Assembly (NCBI GenBank): GCA_963921825.1
Contig: OY997588.1
Span: 128,929,203 to 128,993,202 of the forward strand
From: Erodium maritimum
Lineage: Eukaryota > Streptophyta > Magnoliopsida > Geraniales > Geraniaceae
Reading direction: 5' to 3'
Length of the DNA stretch: 64,000 nt
Shown here: positions 44,160 to 55,985 of the stretch, piece after piece
How positions within the stretch are numbered: position 1 is the first letter of the stretch
How the letters are laid out: the number at the start of each line of letters is the position of its first letter
The notes under the pieces: generated by a model
What the model was told of the DNA's origin: nothing
Databases searched by the model: none
What the model saw: only the letters and a program-made list of their open reading frames with translations
Program-made: the position numbers and the translations under genes

Positions 44160-45402
44160 TATGGGGAGGAGGTTCGGCTTGTACAAAGATGTTTTGTAGG
44201 TGTGGGCTAGATCTAATACAAGCTTTGGGGCTTCGATCACCATTATTAAGGTACGTGTCTGGCTTTGGTTTTCCCAGCAACAGGAAAAGGGCATATGGGC
44301 CATCGGTGGTGGTGGTGGTGTTTGCACCGCCTACTTCGTCCTGCCGAGGGAGGAGAGGGCTACGGCAAGGCACGGTGATAGCGCGGACCGATGCGGGTTA
44401 CCTCCAGACATGGTTGCCATGAAAGTCGATCTATTCGTTTGTGGGTAGGCTGAGATCGACAGAGATTTTAGTCATGGTCCCGCAGTCGATGATCTTTGTG
44501 ATCGTGGGTGGCTGGCTCTCAATGGCATGGGGGTTTAGTAGAGGCAGGTGGTGTGTGTGCCCGGTCTCGTGCTCGAGGGCGGCGGGGGATACGTTCCTGT
44601 CTTTTCCTGACGGGCAAGGTGAAGACGACAATAGTGGCGGATGACATAAAGGAGGCAACGGGTTTAGTTGGTTGATGATTCGATCTGCAACAATTGTGCG
44701 TTTGGTTTAGTGAGGACATGTATCGTAGGCACTTGTTTCTCAATTGGCGACATGATGTACATGTCTGTTGTTGGTGCTCGGACGCTCTTGGGGCCGAAGC
44801 GAATCTTGAGCATTGACTCACAAGGACTTGTGGGGTCCATTGGATTGACAGTCCAACCGGCAAGGAGCGTAACACACCTCGCCTTGATTAATAAGGATCT
44901 TGTGGTTCAATGGGGGTCTGCCGGTAATACCGCCTCACTGGACGTAGGGTGGCATCGGTTCCACCAAGTATTAGTGCGATATTCTCCTACCAGATCTGGA
45001 ACCAGTAACTTTAGTTTTTAAAGGTGCTCATTATCATCAGAAGGGCCGACGTCAGTTGGTTTCTCGGGTGGATGCTTAGTCAAATCGAGCCATTCCAGTC
45101 CTTAGTTACAGGACTGTCCACACTGTCATTCTCGGGCTTCAGCGATTGTTTTGGTGGTCTCGACCACTAACGTAGTTTGTTTCTAGGCCCGATCTGTCCT
45201 AGCTTTCCGTTTAGATTCGATGTACCGGTTTCTTTGGACGATATTGCTGTATCACCTTCTAGACAACCAAGTGAAACATTTCAGCCAATGAGCTTTTATT
45301 TTAATGTCTGTTTTATTCGCCCCATGATGTTATGGCTTGTTTTTCTTGGTGTTATTTTCTCTTATGAATTATAATATAGCCTCGTATTCCTCTAAAAAAA
45401 AG
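44160..45402 (+). mobile_element. Probable non-LTR element, plus strand
   Basis: G-rich 5' part with several overlapping frames, then a T-rich 3' part ending ATATAGCCTCGTATTCCTCT followed by eight A's at about 45393, which fits a poly(A)-tailed non-LTR copy. No ORF1 or reverse-transcriptase motif is visible. The class call rests on the tail and layout. Confidence 0.35.
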
Positions 45403-45734
45403 AAATTCCTTACAGATGAGATTTTAGTTCGAAATCTCATTAAAAATGGGTTTATCGACATTAAGCCTACATAAACAATTTCTATCTAGCACATTAGGAG
45501 AAAATCGATAATAGTAGATAAGCTTGACTATACTAGACCAATGATCTAAATACGTTAACGAATGGTTGTCTTGGCTTGTTGGATGATGAAAGCCGTCGGC
45601 CCAAAGAACATGACCCAACAAAATCGGCCCAAATCCGGGTTGAAGAGGGTTGTTCCAAGGCCTGCTCACTGGACAGGGGGGAGAATTGAGTTTTCTGATG
45701 TCGAGAATAATGATTGCTTCCATAATTCTATTTA
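45403..45734. other. Unassigned spacer
   Basis: No gene or repeat end recognised between the poly(A)-tailed element and the integrase remnant. Confidence 0.35.
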
Positions 45735-47025
45735 GGGAATGTTGCTGGTATAAGAAATCAGGTTATAACTTGCTTCCATAATTCTCCTTTAGGTGGTCAT
45801 TCAGGTATTACTGTGACTACTAAAGATTTTAGCAACATTTCTTTTGGCCTCATATGAATGGGGACATTTATACATTTGTAAGGGAGTGTGATGTCTATCA
45901 AAAGTGTAAACCTGAACATATCCCTTATGATGGATTTCTTCAACCATTACATGTTCCATCCAAACCGTGGTCTGATATAGCAATGGATTTTATAGAAAGG
46001 ATTGCAAATATCTATTTAAAAAAAAATACTATTTTGGTTGTGGTGGACAAATACAACAAATATGCTCATTTCCTTCCATTGAGTCACCCATTTTTTGCAT
46101 CTCAGATTGCTCAAGTTTTCTTTGACCATGTGTTTAAACTCCACGGCTTATCTGACATAGATAAGGTCTTTTTGAGCAATTTTTGGAATGAGTTGTTTAA
46201 AAAAATTGGAGGTTCATCTTAATTTGACCACTGCATATCATCCCCAATCAGATGGCTAATCTGAGAGAGTGAATTAATGTTTAGAGCAATATCTGAGAGC
46301 TATGACTCATCAATTCCCTAAGAAATGGAGCACCTGAATTACTTTTACTGAATTTTGTTATAATACCAATTTTTATTCTTCCTTACAAATGTCCCCTTTG
46401 GAGGCCTTGTATGGTTTCCCTCCACCTATTCTCCAATTTGGTCAAGTTCAATCTTCTGTTGAGGTTGTGGAAGGTTTTATAAAATCCAGAGCAGAACTGT
46501 CTAAAATTCTTACGTAGAATATTGAGTAAGCTCAATCAAGGATGAAACAAAATGCTGATAAATGCAGAGTTGAGAGGGAATTCACTGCTGGGGACTGGGT
46601 TTATTTAAAGCTTCAACCTTGTAGGCGAAACCCTGTCAATCCGAGGACAAATTTCAAGCTTTCCCCAACCCCAAGGTTCTATGATCCATTTAAGGTGGTT
46701 GAGAGGATTGGTCAAGTGGCTTACAAATTGATTTTTCCTACATCTTCTATGATACATCCTGCGTTCCATGTGTCGTTGCTTAAGAAACAATCGGGAAGCA
46801 AGAACATATTGGTGCCCCATTTCCCTAACATAACAACTGAAGGGCACATTAAGCTCCAGCCTCTAGCTTTGTTGCAGACTCGACTAGTGAAACGCAGCAA
46901 TGTTGAAGTACTACAATATCTGATTCAATGAGATCGAGCATTACCCGAGGATGCTACTTGAGAAGATGATGCCACCATTCGTCGCCAATTCCCTGATCGG
47001 GTGACATCAGTCCAAGCTTGAGGAC
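45735..47025 (+). pseudogene. Ty3/gypsy integrase and chromodomain remnant
   Basis: Plus-strand pieces in order: zinc-finger tail of integrase (LGGHSG, then CDVYQKCKPEH near 45880), catalytic core (WSDIAMDFIERI, then DKYNKYAHFLPL and LSDIDKVFLSNFW), the TAYHPQSDG motif, C-terminal domain (CRVEREFTAGDWVYLKLQP; HPAFHVSLLKK) and a chromodomain-like end (VLQYLIQ, then PEDAT). Frameshifts break it near 45845 and 46200. Stops replace Gln or Trp codons at several conserved places. Reverse transcriptase, protease, gag and LTRs are absent. This is a dead 3' pol fragment of a plant Ty3/gypsy retrotransposon, probably a chromovirus-type lineage. Confidence 0.85.
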
Positions 47026-47920
47026 AAGCTTTTTGTATGAAGAGGCATTTGTCACGTTACCTTGCACACCAAGGCAAATGACAGTTGCTCATTTTCCTTT
47101 CCTTGCAAGTAAGTTAAACGCAACGTTTTGTATAACTGACTCGCGTGGAACCAATCACCATCATCTTCTTCATCGTTGCTCTGTGTAGCGTGAGAGACAC
47201 ACAACTAAGTGGTCCCGAGGTTCGTCAGCTATCTTTCAGGGAAGGATCGTGCTTATGAAGGGGTTGTCCTTGCTCGTGGAGAGTCATCGATTATTTAGAT
47301 TTACATCTTGTATTTTCTTAGAGTTTAGCTTTCTTTTTTCCGTTCTTCATTTCCAAAAATTGTAGCTTAAACTCCTTAGAAAATCAGCTTCAATTCATTT
47401 TCTCTCTCTGTTTTATATACGAAATCAGCTCAAACATAATTATATCATCACACATAAAACTACAAATCAATGTAAATGTATAAATGGCATGTTACCGGCA
47501 AAACGAGCATGCCTACAACTTGATGCCTAACATACTTTAAATAAAGTGTATCATAATTGAAATATGAGAAGTTAAGGAAACTTGTTTTTTTAAACGAGAA
47601 CAAGTAAAAATAATAATGGGGCCTCCTTTGTTTGGTACTTGGAAACAGTGCAAATGAATGGAGGAGCAACTACCAGAACTAAATAAACGGGTCCAGCTGG
47701 TAAAGAGGCGTAACACGTGTCACATTGTGGTGCAGGAGTACATATAAGTTTTACAGTGCAGCATTCGTATTAATTTATAGCGATAAGTCCAAGCTACTTT
47801 CGTTGGTTGACTATTAGATCGGTGATAAAAGAAGGAATTAGTATAACACACACAACTAACTACTATAACAACAAAAGCTACTATAACAACAAAAGCTCTT
47901 CTTCTCCTCCACGCACCGAA
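47026..47920 (+). promoter_or_regulatory. Upstream region of BAT1 homologue with G-box
   Basis: Separates the retroelement remnant from the transporter. A G-box/ABRE-type ACACGTGTCA lies at 47713-47722, about 200 bp before the ATG at 47921. The leader near the start has CTCTTCTTCTCCTCC. The G-box suggests bZIP or bHLH input such as abscisic-acid or light signalling, which is inference. Confidence 0.5.
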
Positions 47921-50199
47921 ATGGGGAGCGAAGATGGAATTGTAGGCGGTCACTACCTCCCTCTCCCCGGCGGCGACGACACTCGCCTGAATCAGCTCGG
48001 CTACAAGCAAGAGCTCAGCCGCAGCCTCTCGTACGCTATATATTCTCTCTCAAATCCCTAATTATAACCTTCAATTCAATTTCCAGCTCTTATATGATTT
48101 TGTTGTTGGCACTTGGCAGTGCGTTGGCGAATTTCTCGGTGACCTTCTCCATCATATCCATCTTGACCGGCCTGACGACGACGTTTGGGACGGGGCTGAC
48201 CTACGGCGGCCCCCTCACCATGGTTTGGGGATGGCCGTTCGTTGGCATGATGACGATGCTAGTGGGCCTATCGATGGCTGAGATTTGCTCGGCGTACCCG
48301 ACTTCGGGTGGACTCTACTTCTGGAGCGCTAAGCTGTGTGGCAACCGCTGGGCCCCCCTCGCTTCCTGGTTCACTGGCTGGTTAGTATCTCTCTCTCATT
48401 CTCTTGATCGATTTGAGTGTTTAAAGTTATTTAATTATGAAAACACAACAGAGAACATGTTTAACACTTGCAAATTCTAGCTGGCTAATATATTCATCTG
48501 ATGGTTTGTTGAACTTGCTTTGTATGGTCAATATATTATATTCCTTTAACTTATTCTAAACATTTAATTCCTAAGTTGGGCATCCTTCAAATCAATGACA
48601 AATGTTGTTTTTATTTTTCAGGTTCAATATTGTTGGTCAGGTAATTTGGAGATGGCCTCATTTCAGAGCTTCAATATTGAGATGTCATATAATCTGTTTT
48701 GAGCTCTAACCAATTGAATACGCCTTTTCACTTGCAGTGGGCTATCACAGCAAGTATAGACTACTCACTTGCACAGATGATTAAGGTCATAATCCTCCTT
48801 AGCACAGGTGGTAATAATGGAGGCGGATATGAAGCATCTAAATATGTAGTTATTGGTTTCCATGCTGGGATATTACTCTTGCATGCTATATTGAACAGTC
48901 TTCCCATCCATTGGTTATCTTTGTTGGGGCAGCTCGCTGCTTTATGGAACCTTTTAGGTGTGAAGCGTTTTCTGAATCTTTATACTTTCGTCAAACTTGG
49001 TTACTGTGACATAACGCCTTTCTTGAATGATCTCCGCACTTTTAGGTGTCATTGTTCTTATGATTCTCATTCCATGTGTTGCAACTGAGAGAGCTAGCGC
49101 CAGTTTTGTTTTCACTCACTTCAATACTGATAACGGGGAAGGAATCAGCAGCAAGGCTTACATATTTGTTTTGGGGCTTCTAATGAGTCAGTATACACTG
49201 ACTGGGTATGATGCATCAGCTCATATGGTAAATAGTGCACTCCTCTCTATTTCATCCTCAACTTGAGAATGAGTGTATTTGCTTCTTAAATGTTACTTGG
49301 CAATTAGGATCGTAAGTTTAACACAGTGTGTTATAATTGTTACTTTTATAGACTGAGGAAACGAAGAATGCTGACGAGAATGGACCAAAAGGAATAATTA
49401 GCTCCATCGGTATATCTGTAATATTTGGATGGGCTTTCCTAGTTGGCATCACCTTTGCGGTTACAAACATCCCATATCTTTTGAGTGAAGACAACGACGC
49501 TGGTGGCTATGCCATTGCTCAGGTCTTTTACCAAGTATTCAAAAGCAGATACGGAAGTGGAGTGGGGGGAATCATCTGTTTGGGAGTGGTTGCTGTCGCC
49601 ATTTTCTTCTGTGGCATGAGTTCAGTAACTAGTAACTCCAGGATGGCTTATGCATTCTCAAGAGATGGAGCCATGCCGTTTTCATCGTTTTGGCATAAGG
49701 TGAACAAGCAAGAGGTCCCTATAAATGCAGTTTGGGCCTCCACTCTTATATCATTTTGTATGGCACTGACGGTAATACTAATACTGCCTCTCTCTCTAAT
49801 CTGAAGTTGAATCATCAGTCTTTTGTTTAAAGTTTTATCATCATTTTGCAGTCTCTTGGAAGCTTAGTAGCATTTGATGCCATGGTATCAATAGCCACCA
49901 TTGGATTGTACATTGCTTATGCCCTGCCTATATTTTTCCGGGTGACATTGGCGCGCAAGTCTTTCATCCCCGGGCCTTTCCATTTAGGCCGCTATGGGAT
50001 TGTGATTGGTTGGACTGCGGTTCTTTGGGTGGCAACCATCTCGATCCTCTTTTCTTTGCCGGTGTCTTATCCGGTCACTGATGCTACACTCAACTACACT
50101 CCTGTTGCTGTTGGAGGCTTGTTCATATTAACTGTTGCTACCTGGCTCTTTAGTGCTCGACACTGGTTTACAGGTCCCTTATCCAACATAGATACCTGA
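47921..50199 (+). CDS. BAT1: BAT1-type amino-acid/GABA transporter
   Basis: Seven exons: 47921-48030, 48120-48380, 48622-48640, 48738-48957, 49046-49227, 49352-49771 and 49852-50199, all GT-AG, giving 519 aa. Exon 3 is only 19 nt and encodes the end of FTGWFNIVGQ. The protein is an APC-superfamily permease with about twelve membrane helices. Motifs: LGYKQEL in the head, SIISILTGLTTTFGTG, AEICSAYPTSGGLYFWSA, LNSLPI, MSQYTLTGYDASAHM, FFCGMSSVTSNSRMAYAFS, KQEVPINAVW and FSARHWFTGP. Arabidopsis BAT1 (At2g01170) has nearly the same sequence and length and moves several amino acids in both directions; it is also described as the mitochondrial GABA permease GABP. The cell membrane used here is not shown by the sequence. 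Confidence 0.96.
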
Positions 50200-51290
50200 A
50201 ACATGTAGTATTTTTGTTTTGACCACACTTTATATATTTTCCCAATCAAATCTACCTGCCATTACAAGAAATGCTATAGAACTTTGCAGCTTACGTTGTT
50301 TGAGTTCTGAATGTGAAACTAGTTAAGGGACACAAGTTTCTTCTTACCTTAGGTTTTGGTGGACAACATAGTACTACAACTTCTTCGGTAATGAATAGGA
50401 AGTTGGAAGTTTATTCTTACCTTAGATTTGGACAAATATTTTTGTAATGCTATGTATTATGAAATTTCATACATCAATAGTAACTTAGTAAGAAAGCCTT
50501 GCATACTCTCTTATTCAACATTTCCATATCTTGCTCGTCCTTGTATTCTTTGATTTAGAAGGTCTTTGGGTTAACTTCTAAGCAAGCCAACTTATAAGCT
50601 GTTGATTTTGAAAGGATGCATAATTTTATTTTCTTGATCAAAGCGGTGTTTTTTTACGGTACGCTGGAGAAGGAAAAGTTGGACGTCATCAACTTATTTC
50701 AATTTTAACTTAAAAGTAAACTAAGTCGGGTTAAGTTTACCACTCACTTGTTTGACCTACTTATAAGCTAACCATCAGCATTATATTCAACAATTATAAC
50801 TATTTTGAAATGTTAGATTAATTCTCTAAATGATATCATATGGTTTATGATCAATGTATGTTGGTCCAATTGCCAAAGTGTGTGATGTTTCACATATATC
50901 ATTTTCTATTATCACACCTATTGATGGATAGTTGTGATGCTTCAGAAAAATGTTATTTAAGTCTCATATTGGTCCCCAAGTCCACACTATCTGATTTTAC
51001 TCATACACCATCTAGAGAGACAGATAAAGAGTGGGAGGACTTGGAAGATCAAGACTTTGGATCTTCAAAAGCTTCTTCTCCAAGGAAAACAATGGCTGGA
51101 GGTTAGTGATTATATTTCCGCGTTTTTAATGCTTAAGCATGTTTGTTTGATCACATGATTAAGTGTTTACAGTTGGTATCAGAGCATGATTAATCCTCTG
51201 CCGTGTTTGCATTTTCATTGTTTTGCATTTTGTTTATGGGAATCATCTAGAAATTAGATTTCCCTACGTTCTGGGCTTAAAAACGAATTT
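50200..51290. other. BAT1 3' flank and intergenic DNA
   Basis: AT-rich DNA with no recognised gene. An open frame at 50840-51106 has no known domain. The first 300 bp should include the 3' UTR of the transporter. A TTGGTATCAGAGCATG at 51174 looks like a primer-binding site of an LTR retroelement, but no LTR was found beside it. Confidence 0.4.
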
Positions 51291-51466
51291 TTTTTTGATG
51301 CCTTAATGAGGGAAAACCACTCGGATCGGATTTGGGTCTGAAACCGGGTCGTTTTTGACCCGGCTGGAGGTAGGAGACGAAGTTGACCGATTCGGGTCGT
51401 TGACCGGGTCCTGGACCCGGGTTTGGGTCGGGTATGGGTCGAACACGGGTCTGGTTCTGGGTTTAA

Positions 51467-51710
51467 AAAAACAAAAAAAAATTACCCACTGGGATTCGAA
51501 CCCAGGAACATCCGGACTTAAGTGAGAGCTCACCCACTGGGCCGAGTTATTTTTGTTGATTAGTATGTTCAAGAACAGTATTTAGCTACTGTTTCTGCAA
51601 CAATACTTGAAAAACAAAATAAACTCACCTAAGGAGATTCGAACCTAAGGCCTGACCAGTGCTACAGACCTCACCACTGAGCTGGAGCTAAATTCTGTTA
51701 ATATAGCTCA
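51467..51710 (-). other. Two tRNA-like (SINE-type) modules
   Basis: Read on the minus strand, one module (about 51700-51626) has an A-box-like CAGCTCAGTGGTGAGG and a B-box GGTTCGAATCT. A second (about 51545-51483) has GGCCCAGTGGGTGAGC and GGTTCGAATCCC. Both keep the A-box to B-box spacing of tRNAs but not a full cloverleaf. They look like tRNA-derived SINE heads or decayed tRNA relics. About 80 bp separates them. Confidence 0.4.
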
Positions 51711-51759
51711 GTAGAATATATTTGTTCTAGTATCAACTCAGTTTGACCTTTTAGTCCAA

Positions 51760-52668
51760 AATTATCTTTTCTTGGTGGATCCCTCGAGCTGATTTTCAGC
51801 TAAAATTACCATGTTTTTGGTGTTTTATTATCCATCTTTGATTTATGTACGTGTATATTGTTTGTTTAGAGAGTAGCCACATCATCTTTAGACTAACAAT
51901 ATATATGTATGAAAATAAATCATTAAAGTTGTGATTAATTATATCGGATTTAATGGAATCGATCCCACAGAATATTCTATTAAACTCTATATAACTAATC
52001 AGAATAAAACATCAAAATTATATTTCCTAATCTACCCACAAGAATTAGGAAAAGGAACATGATTTTGATAGTTTTATTGATTGCTATGTATGAATGGTAT
52101 TTGCGTATACCATTCCAGTATACGGTACACTCTTTAGTTTGTACCCTAATTAATAGGTGAGATAATTATACAAAAGGTAATAATGGTGGAAAGGGGTGGA
52201 CATTGGGTGGTTAACCACTCAATTGATCCCTTTAGAGCATCCGCAGTGATGGGTTGGGAGTTGACGGGGAGGTGTTGGCAGGGAGAAATCGTCGGCGTGA
52301 AGGAGGCAAGGAGCTGGCGGGGAGCAGCGACTGAGAGCTCAACGCCGGCGCCAACGATTAGAAATCTAAATGGCCTATCAATAGTTCTTGACAAACTATA
52401 TATTTTTTTTAAATAACACAAAATAAATGCTATTATCTTTAATACATTATAAATACATGTATGATGCAAATCAAAATCACATATCATCTTTCTCACAAAT
52501 CATCTTTCCCTACATTCTTGTTCTCACAAAAAAATTTCGTCGAAATGGCCAATTACCTGCCCAACGATTTGGAGTTGAATGCCATTTTGCATGAAGTACT
52601 CGAAGAATGCATGTCCACCGACTTCAGTGACGGTTTGATAGCTGACAAACACTTAATTGAACCTAAAA
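51760..52668 (+). other. Unassigned DNA ending in a truncated ORF
   Basis: Mostly AT-rich. A GC-rich patch at 52232-52360 begins TTTAGAGCATCCGCAGTG, a phrase often seen at ends of plant DNA transposons, possibly PIF/Harbinger-like. An ATG at 52545 opens a frame (MANYLPNDLELNAILHEV) that runs for about 40 codons before sequence related to the LTR complex begins near 52669. It could be the N-terminus of a transposon or host protein truncated by the insertion. I cannot name it. Confidence 0.3.
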
Positions 52669-54195
52669 TGACCCCGAGAGTCATACCGGACTTAAGTTGA
52701 CGCCGTTATCGACCAAAGTGAGTTCCGGGGGACTCAGGGCAACTTTCTGATCGTTTTGGGAAATGTTGACTTTTCGCTGGAAAAGTCAACCGAGCGACGT
52801 TTTGGTCCATTCGAGGACCGTTTTGGATCCAAAAAGCTTAGCCGTCGTCGCAGCGGTCTTAGTTGAGCCGTTTCCTTGTAGCCCGTCGAGTTTCGTAATT
52901 TCTTGGGAAAAGTGCCCGTTCTAGGCCCGAAACGTCCGATTTTCGCGAATCTGATTGGAAAATATCTTCTAGATTTTGTTCCAAAAAGGTGTGGGACCCA
53001 CCTTGCCACTTGTCAAACAAGTGGTGGTGTTAGGTTTTGGGGAGAAAATGAGAGGTGAGGGGTTATAGGGTGGTCGGCCACAACTAAATCAAAAGAAAAA
53101 AAAGAGAGAAAAAGAATAGAAAAGAAGAGCGAGGTTTAGAGAGAGAAGGAGAAGGAGAAGAAGAGAGGAGCTAGGGTTTGGGCCACTATTCACGTCATCT
53201 CCACCCTTGGATCGTCTCAAAGTTAAGAGATTCAAGCTCACCTCGTCTTCCTCTACGGTAATCACCAAACCGATTATTGTTTTGCTTAATTTCAAAAGCT
53301 AGGGTTTGGTTAAAATGAGTGGTTTAGGGTTGTTTTGAGGATTTGGGATTGTTAGAGACGTTTTGGGGACGTTTGGAGGTGAAGGGGGACGTTTTCCGGC
53401 GACCGGGAGCTCGGGAGGAGCTCCGGCCACCACCATGGTGGGCCGGGCCCCAAATTTCCCTAGCCACCCACGGCCAAGCTTGGCCGGGTGGGGCCCACGT
53501 GCTCGGGTGCTCGGGTTTTGTGTTCGGGTGGTTTAGAACGTTCCCCGGACCATTTATCCTTAACCGAATCGAAATTTGGAATTAAAATGCGAAAGTTGTA
53601 ATTATCGGGTTTAGAAACTTTAAACGTTAATTAATTGACTCGGAAGTCGGAATTGAATTCTGTCGAGTGCTTAGGAACCATTGGTTTATTCTAAGACCGT
53701 AGAAACAAAAATGGGAACTTTTGGAGCCCTGGAAGGGCATTTCCAAAACCCGGGCGGATTCGCCATGTCGGGCGAATCGGGCCTTTACGGGTCCTTTATC
53801 GACAATGTCGAGTAATTGGGAAGTTTGGGAGGATCGACATTGTCGGGGTTACGTTTGGGCGTTAAGTTTATTGAATTTCAGTTTATTCCTGCGAGTTGTT
53901 AAGTGCCTTAAACTTGTGTTCTTTAGATCGTGCTGCGGACCGAGGCAAAGGGAAGCTGGGTGAGTGATTGAGATCACACCAGAGCTCGTTTGTTGGCTTT
54001 TGGAGAACACGCACGAGGTAGGGAAAAGTAGCCGGATCTCGGCCCTGACTGGGGAAAGTTAACAGTAGAAATGCATGTGACACTGGGGTGTCGTGGGTTA
54101 AGTAGGTTTATCGAATATTAGAAAGGCATGATACGGGAACGTGGCGAATATTAGAAAATCATGTGACACTTAGTAGTGTCGTAGGAGCAGAGAAC

Positions 54196-54900
54196 TCGTC
54201 GATGTTAGAATTACTGGAGGCATATGACCATGCCCGGAGGTTGATTGTGAACTTATCAATATTAGGAGTACTGGAGGCATATGACCATGCCCGGAGGTTG
54301 ATTGTGAAACTGTTGATATTAGGACTGTTGGAGGCATTGGTTATGCCGGAGGTTGATTGTGTATTTTGTGTCGTGGGTGGCCATGAGAGCCCGTGTTTTA
54401 CTATTGTGTCTTGGGTGGCCATGAGAGCCCGTGTGTTACTGTTGGTGCGTCTTGGGTGGCCATGAGTGCCCGTGAGGTTGTTGAACCCGTGTCTTTACTA
54501 TTGGTGTGTCTTGGGTGGCCATGAGTGCCCGTGGGGTTGCTGAACCCGTGTCTTTATTGTCGGTGTGTCTTGGGAGGCCGTGAGTGCCCGTGGGGTTGTT
54601 GAACCCGTGTCTCTACTGTTGGTGTGTCTTGGGATGCCGTGAGTGCTTGTGGGGTTGTTGAGCCCGTGAGTTACTGTTGGTGGTTTTGAGAGGCCGTGAG
54701 TGCCCGTGGGGTTGTTGAGCCCGTGAGTTACTATTGGTGGTTTTGAGTGGCCGTCAGTGCCCGTGGGGTTGTTGAGCCCGTGAGTTACTGTTGGTGTATC
54801 TTGGGAGGCCGTGAGTGCCTGTGGGGTTGTTGAGTTCGTGTTTTATGGTTGGTGTCTTGGGTGGCCATGAGTGCCCGTGGAGTGCTGAACTTGTGTTGTT
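54196..54900 (+). repeat. Tandem arrays in LTR type D
   Basis: First, three units of about 60 bp with CTGGAGGCATATGACCATGC and GGAGGTTGATTGTG (54196-54360). Then about ten units of 45-60 bp with GGCCATGAGTGCCCGTGGGG and TTGAACCCGTG (54365-54900). Both lie at the place where types A, B and C carry their own arrays. Units vary in length, so the array is irregular. Confidence 0.85.
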
Positions 54901-55844
54901 GTTGTTTGTTGAACTTTGTTTGTGATTGTGATTGTGGTTACCTGAGGTTGTGGGCCTGCTTCATGAAACGGGGGTCCTCAATCACACGCGTCTGCATGTT
55001 CAGACGGGGTAGGGGGCCCGCCTGTCAGTAAAGGGGTCCTGGCCGCGCGTGTGTGGTTCGGGTTGTGAGTGTGACAGGTCGACCGCCTGGCCCGACTTTG
55101 TGTCGGGGAAGCGCGTGAGAGAGAGAGGTTACTGATACAGGTCGACCGCCTGGCCTGAGTGGTTCGGCAAAGCGCGTGATTGAGGGAGGTTACTGAGCAG
55201 CTGGTATGCGATCCTTTGTGATCTTGTTTGGTGTGCGATCCTTTGTGATCTTGGGTGTGCGTGGTGGTCTTTTGAGTCCTTGGAAGAGGTCGTGATCGTT
55301 GTGTCGGGTCTACTTTACGTGTCAGAGTGTTGAGTTGGTCAAGGAAGGTAACAGTAGGCGTTGTGTCAGTCGGAGTACTTGGGTTGGGGATAGTGTTTCC
55401 CGGTGTTGAGTTTATTGTTGGTGTTACCGGCATTGTCTGCTAATTATGCCGTAGTCAGTCTGTTATCCGTGGTGGTGAGCGAACGCTCACCCCTAGCTGC
55501 TTTTCCTACAGGTACTGGTCGCAGGTTGGACAAGGTGAGCTTCTGAAGCTTGAAGAGCTAGGAGCGAGATTCTGGGTTTTACTTTTGAGTCTAGTGACGG
55601 ATACCTTGTTTTGTCCACTTGTTGGGACTTATTTTGAGTTGTAAATATTATTTTGATGAACAAATGGTGATTTTAAAGTGATTTATGGAAAAGGTTTTCA
55701 AATGGTTTATTGTTTCAAAACGTTTGCGTCCCGAGTTCGGTTTACTAAAATTGGGGCGTGACAGTTGGAGATGACTGAAAATGGAGTTTGGTTGGGTTTT
55801 TTCGTGAAAAAGGAGCTGGAGGTTGAAGAAGGGCGCCCAGACCT

Positions 55845-55985
55845 GCCACGGATCCGTGACGGATACCGTGATGGGAGGCGTCACGGCTCCGTGAGGGAGT
55901 CCGTGACGGCACGCGTCACGGTTCCGTGACGTCATCCGTGACGGGTGGTGTCACGGCTCCGTGACCCCTTCCGTGGCAGATCAGT
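55845..55985. repeat. Second copy of the TCACGG/CCGTGA palindrome array
   Basis: It matches the array at 6905-7040 closely, including the phrase GGTTCCGTGACGTCATCCGT with its TGACGTCA palindrome. That core is unchanged while several flanking hairpin units differ. Confidence 0.8.

Noticed and set aside
51174..51189. LTR retrotransposon start marked by a TTGGTATCAGAGC site
   Set aside because: No LTR ending in CA lies directly before it, and no gag or second LTR follows.
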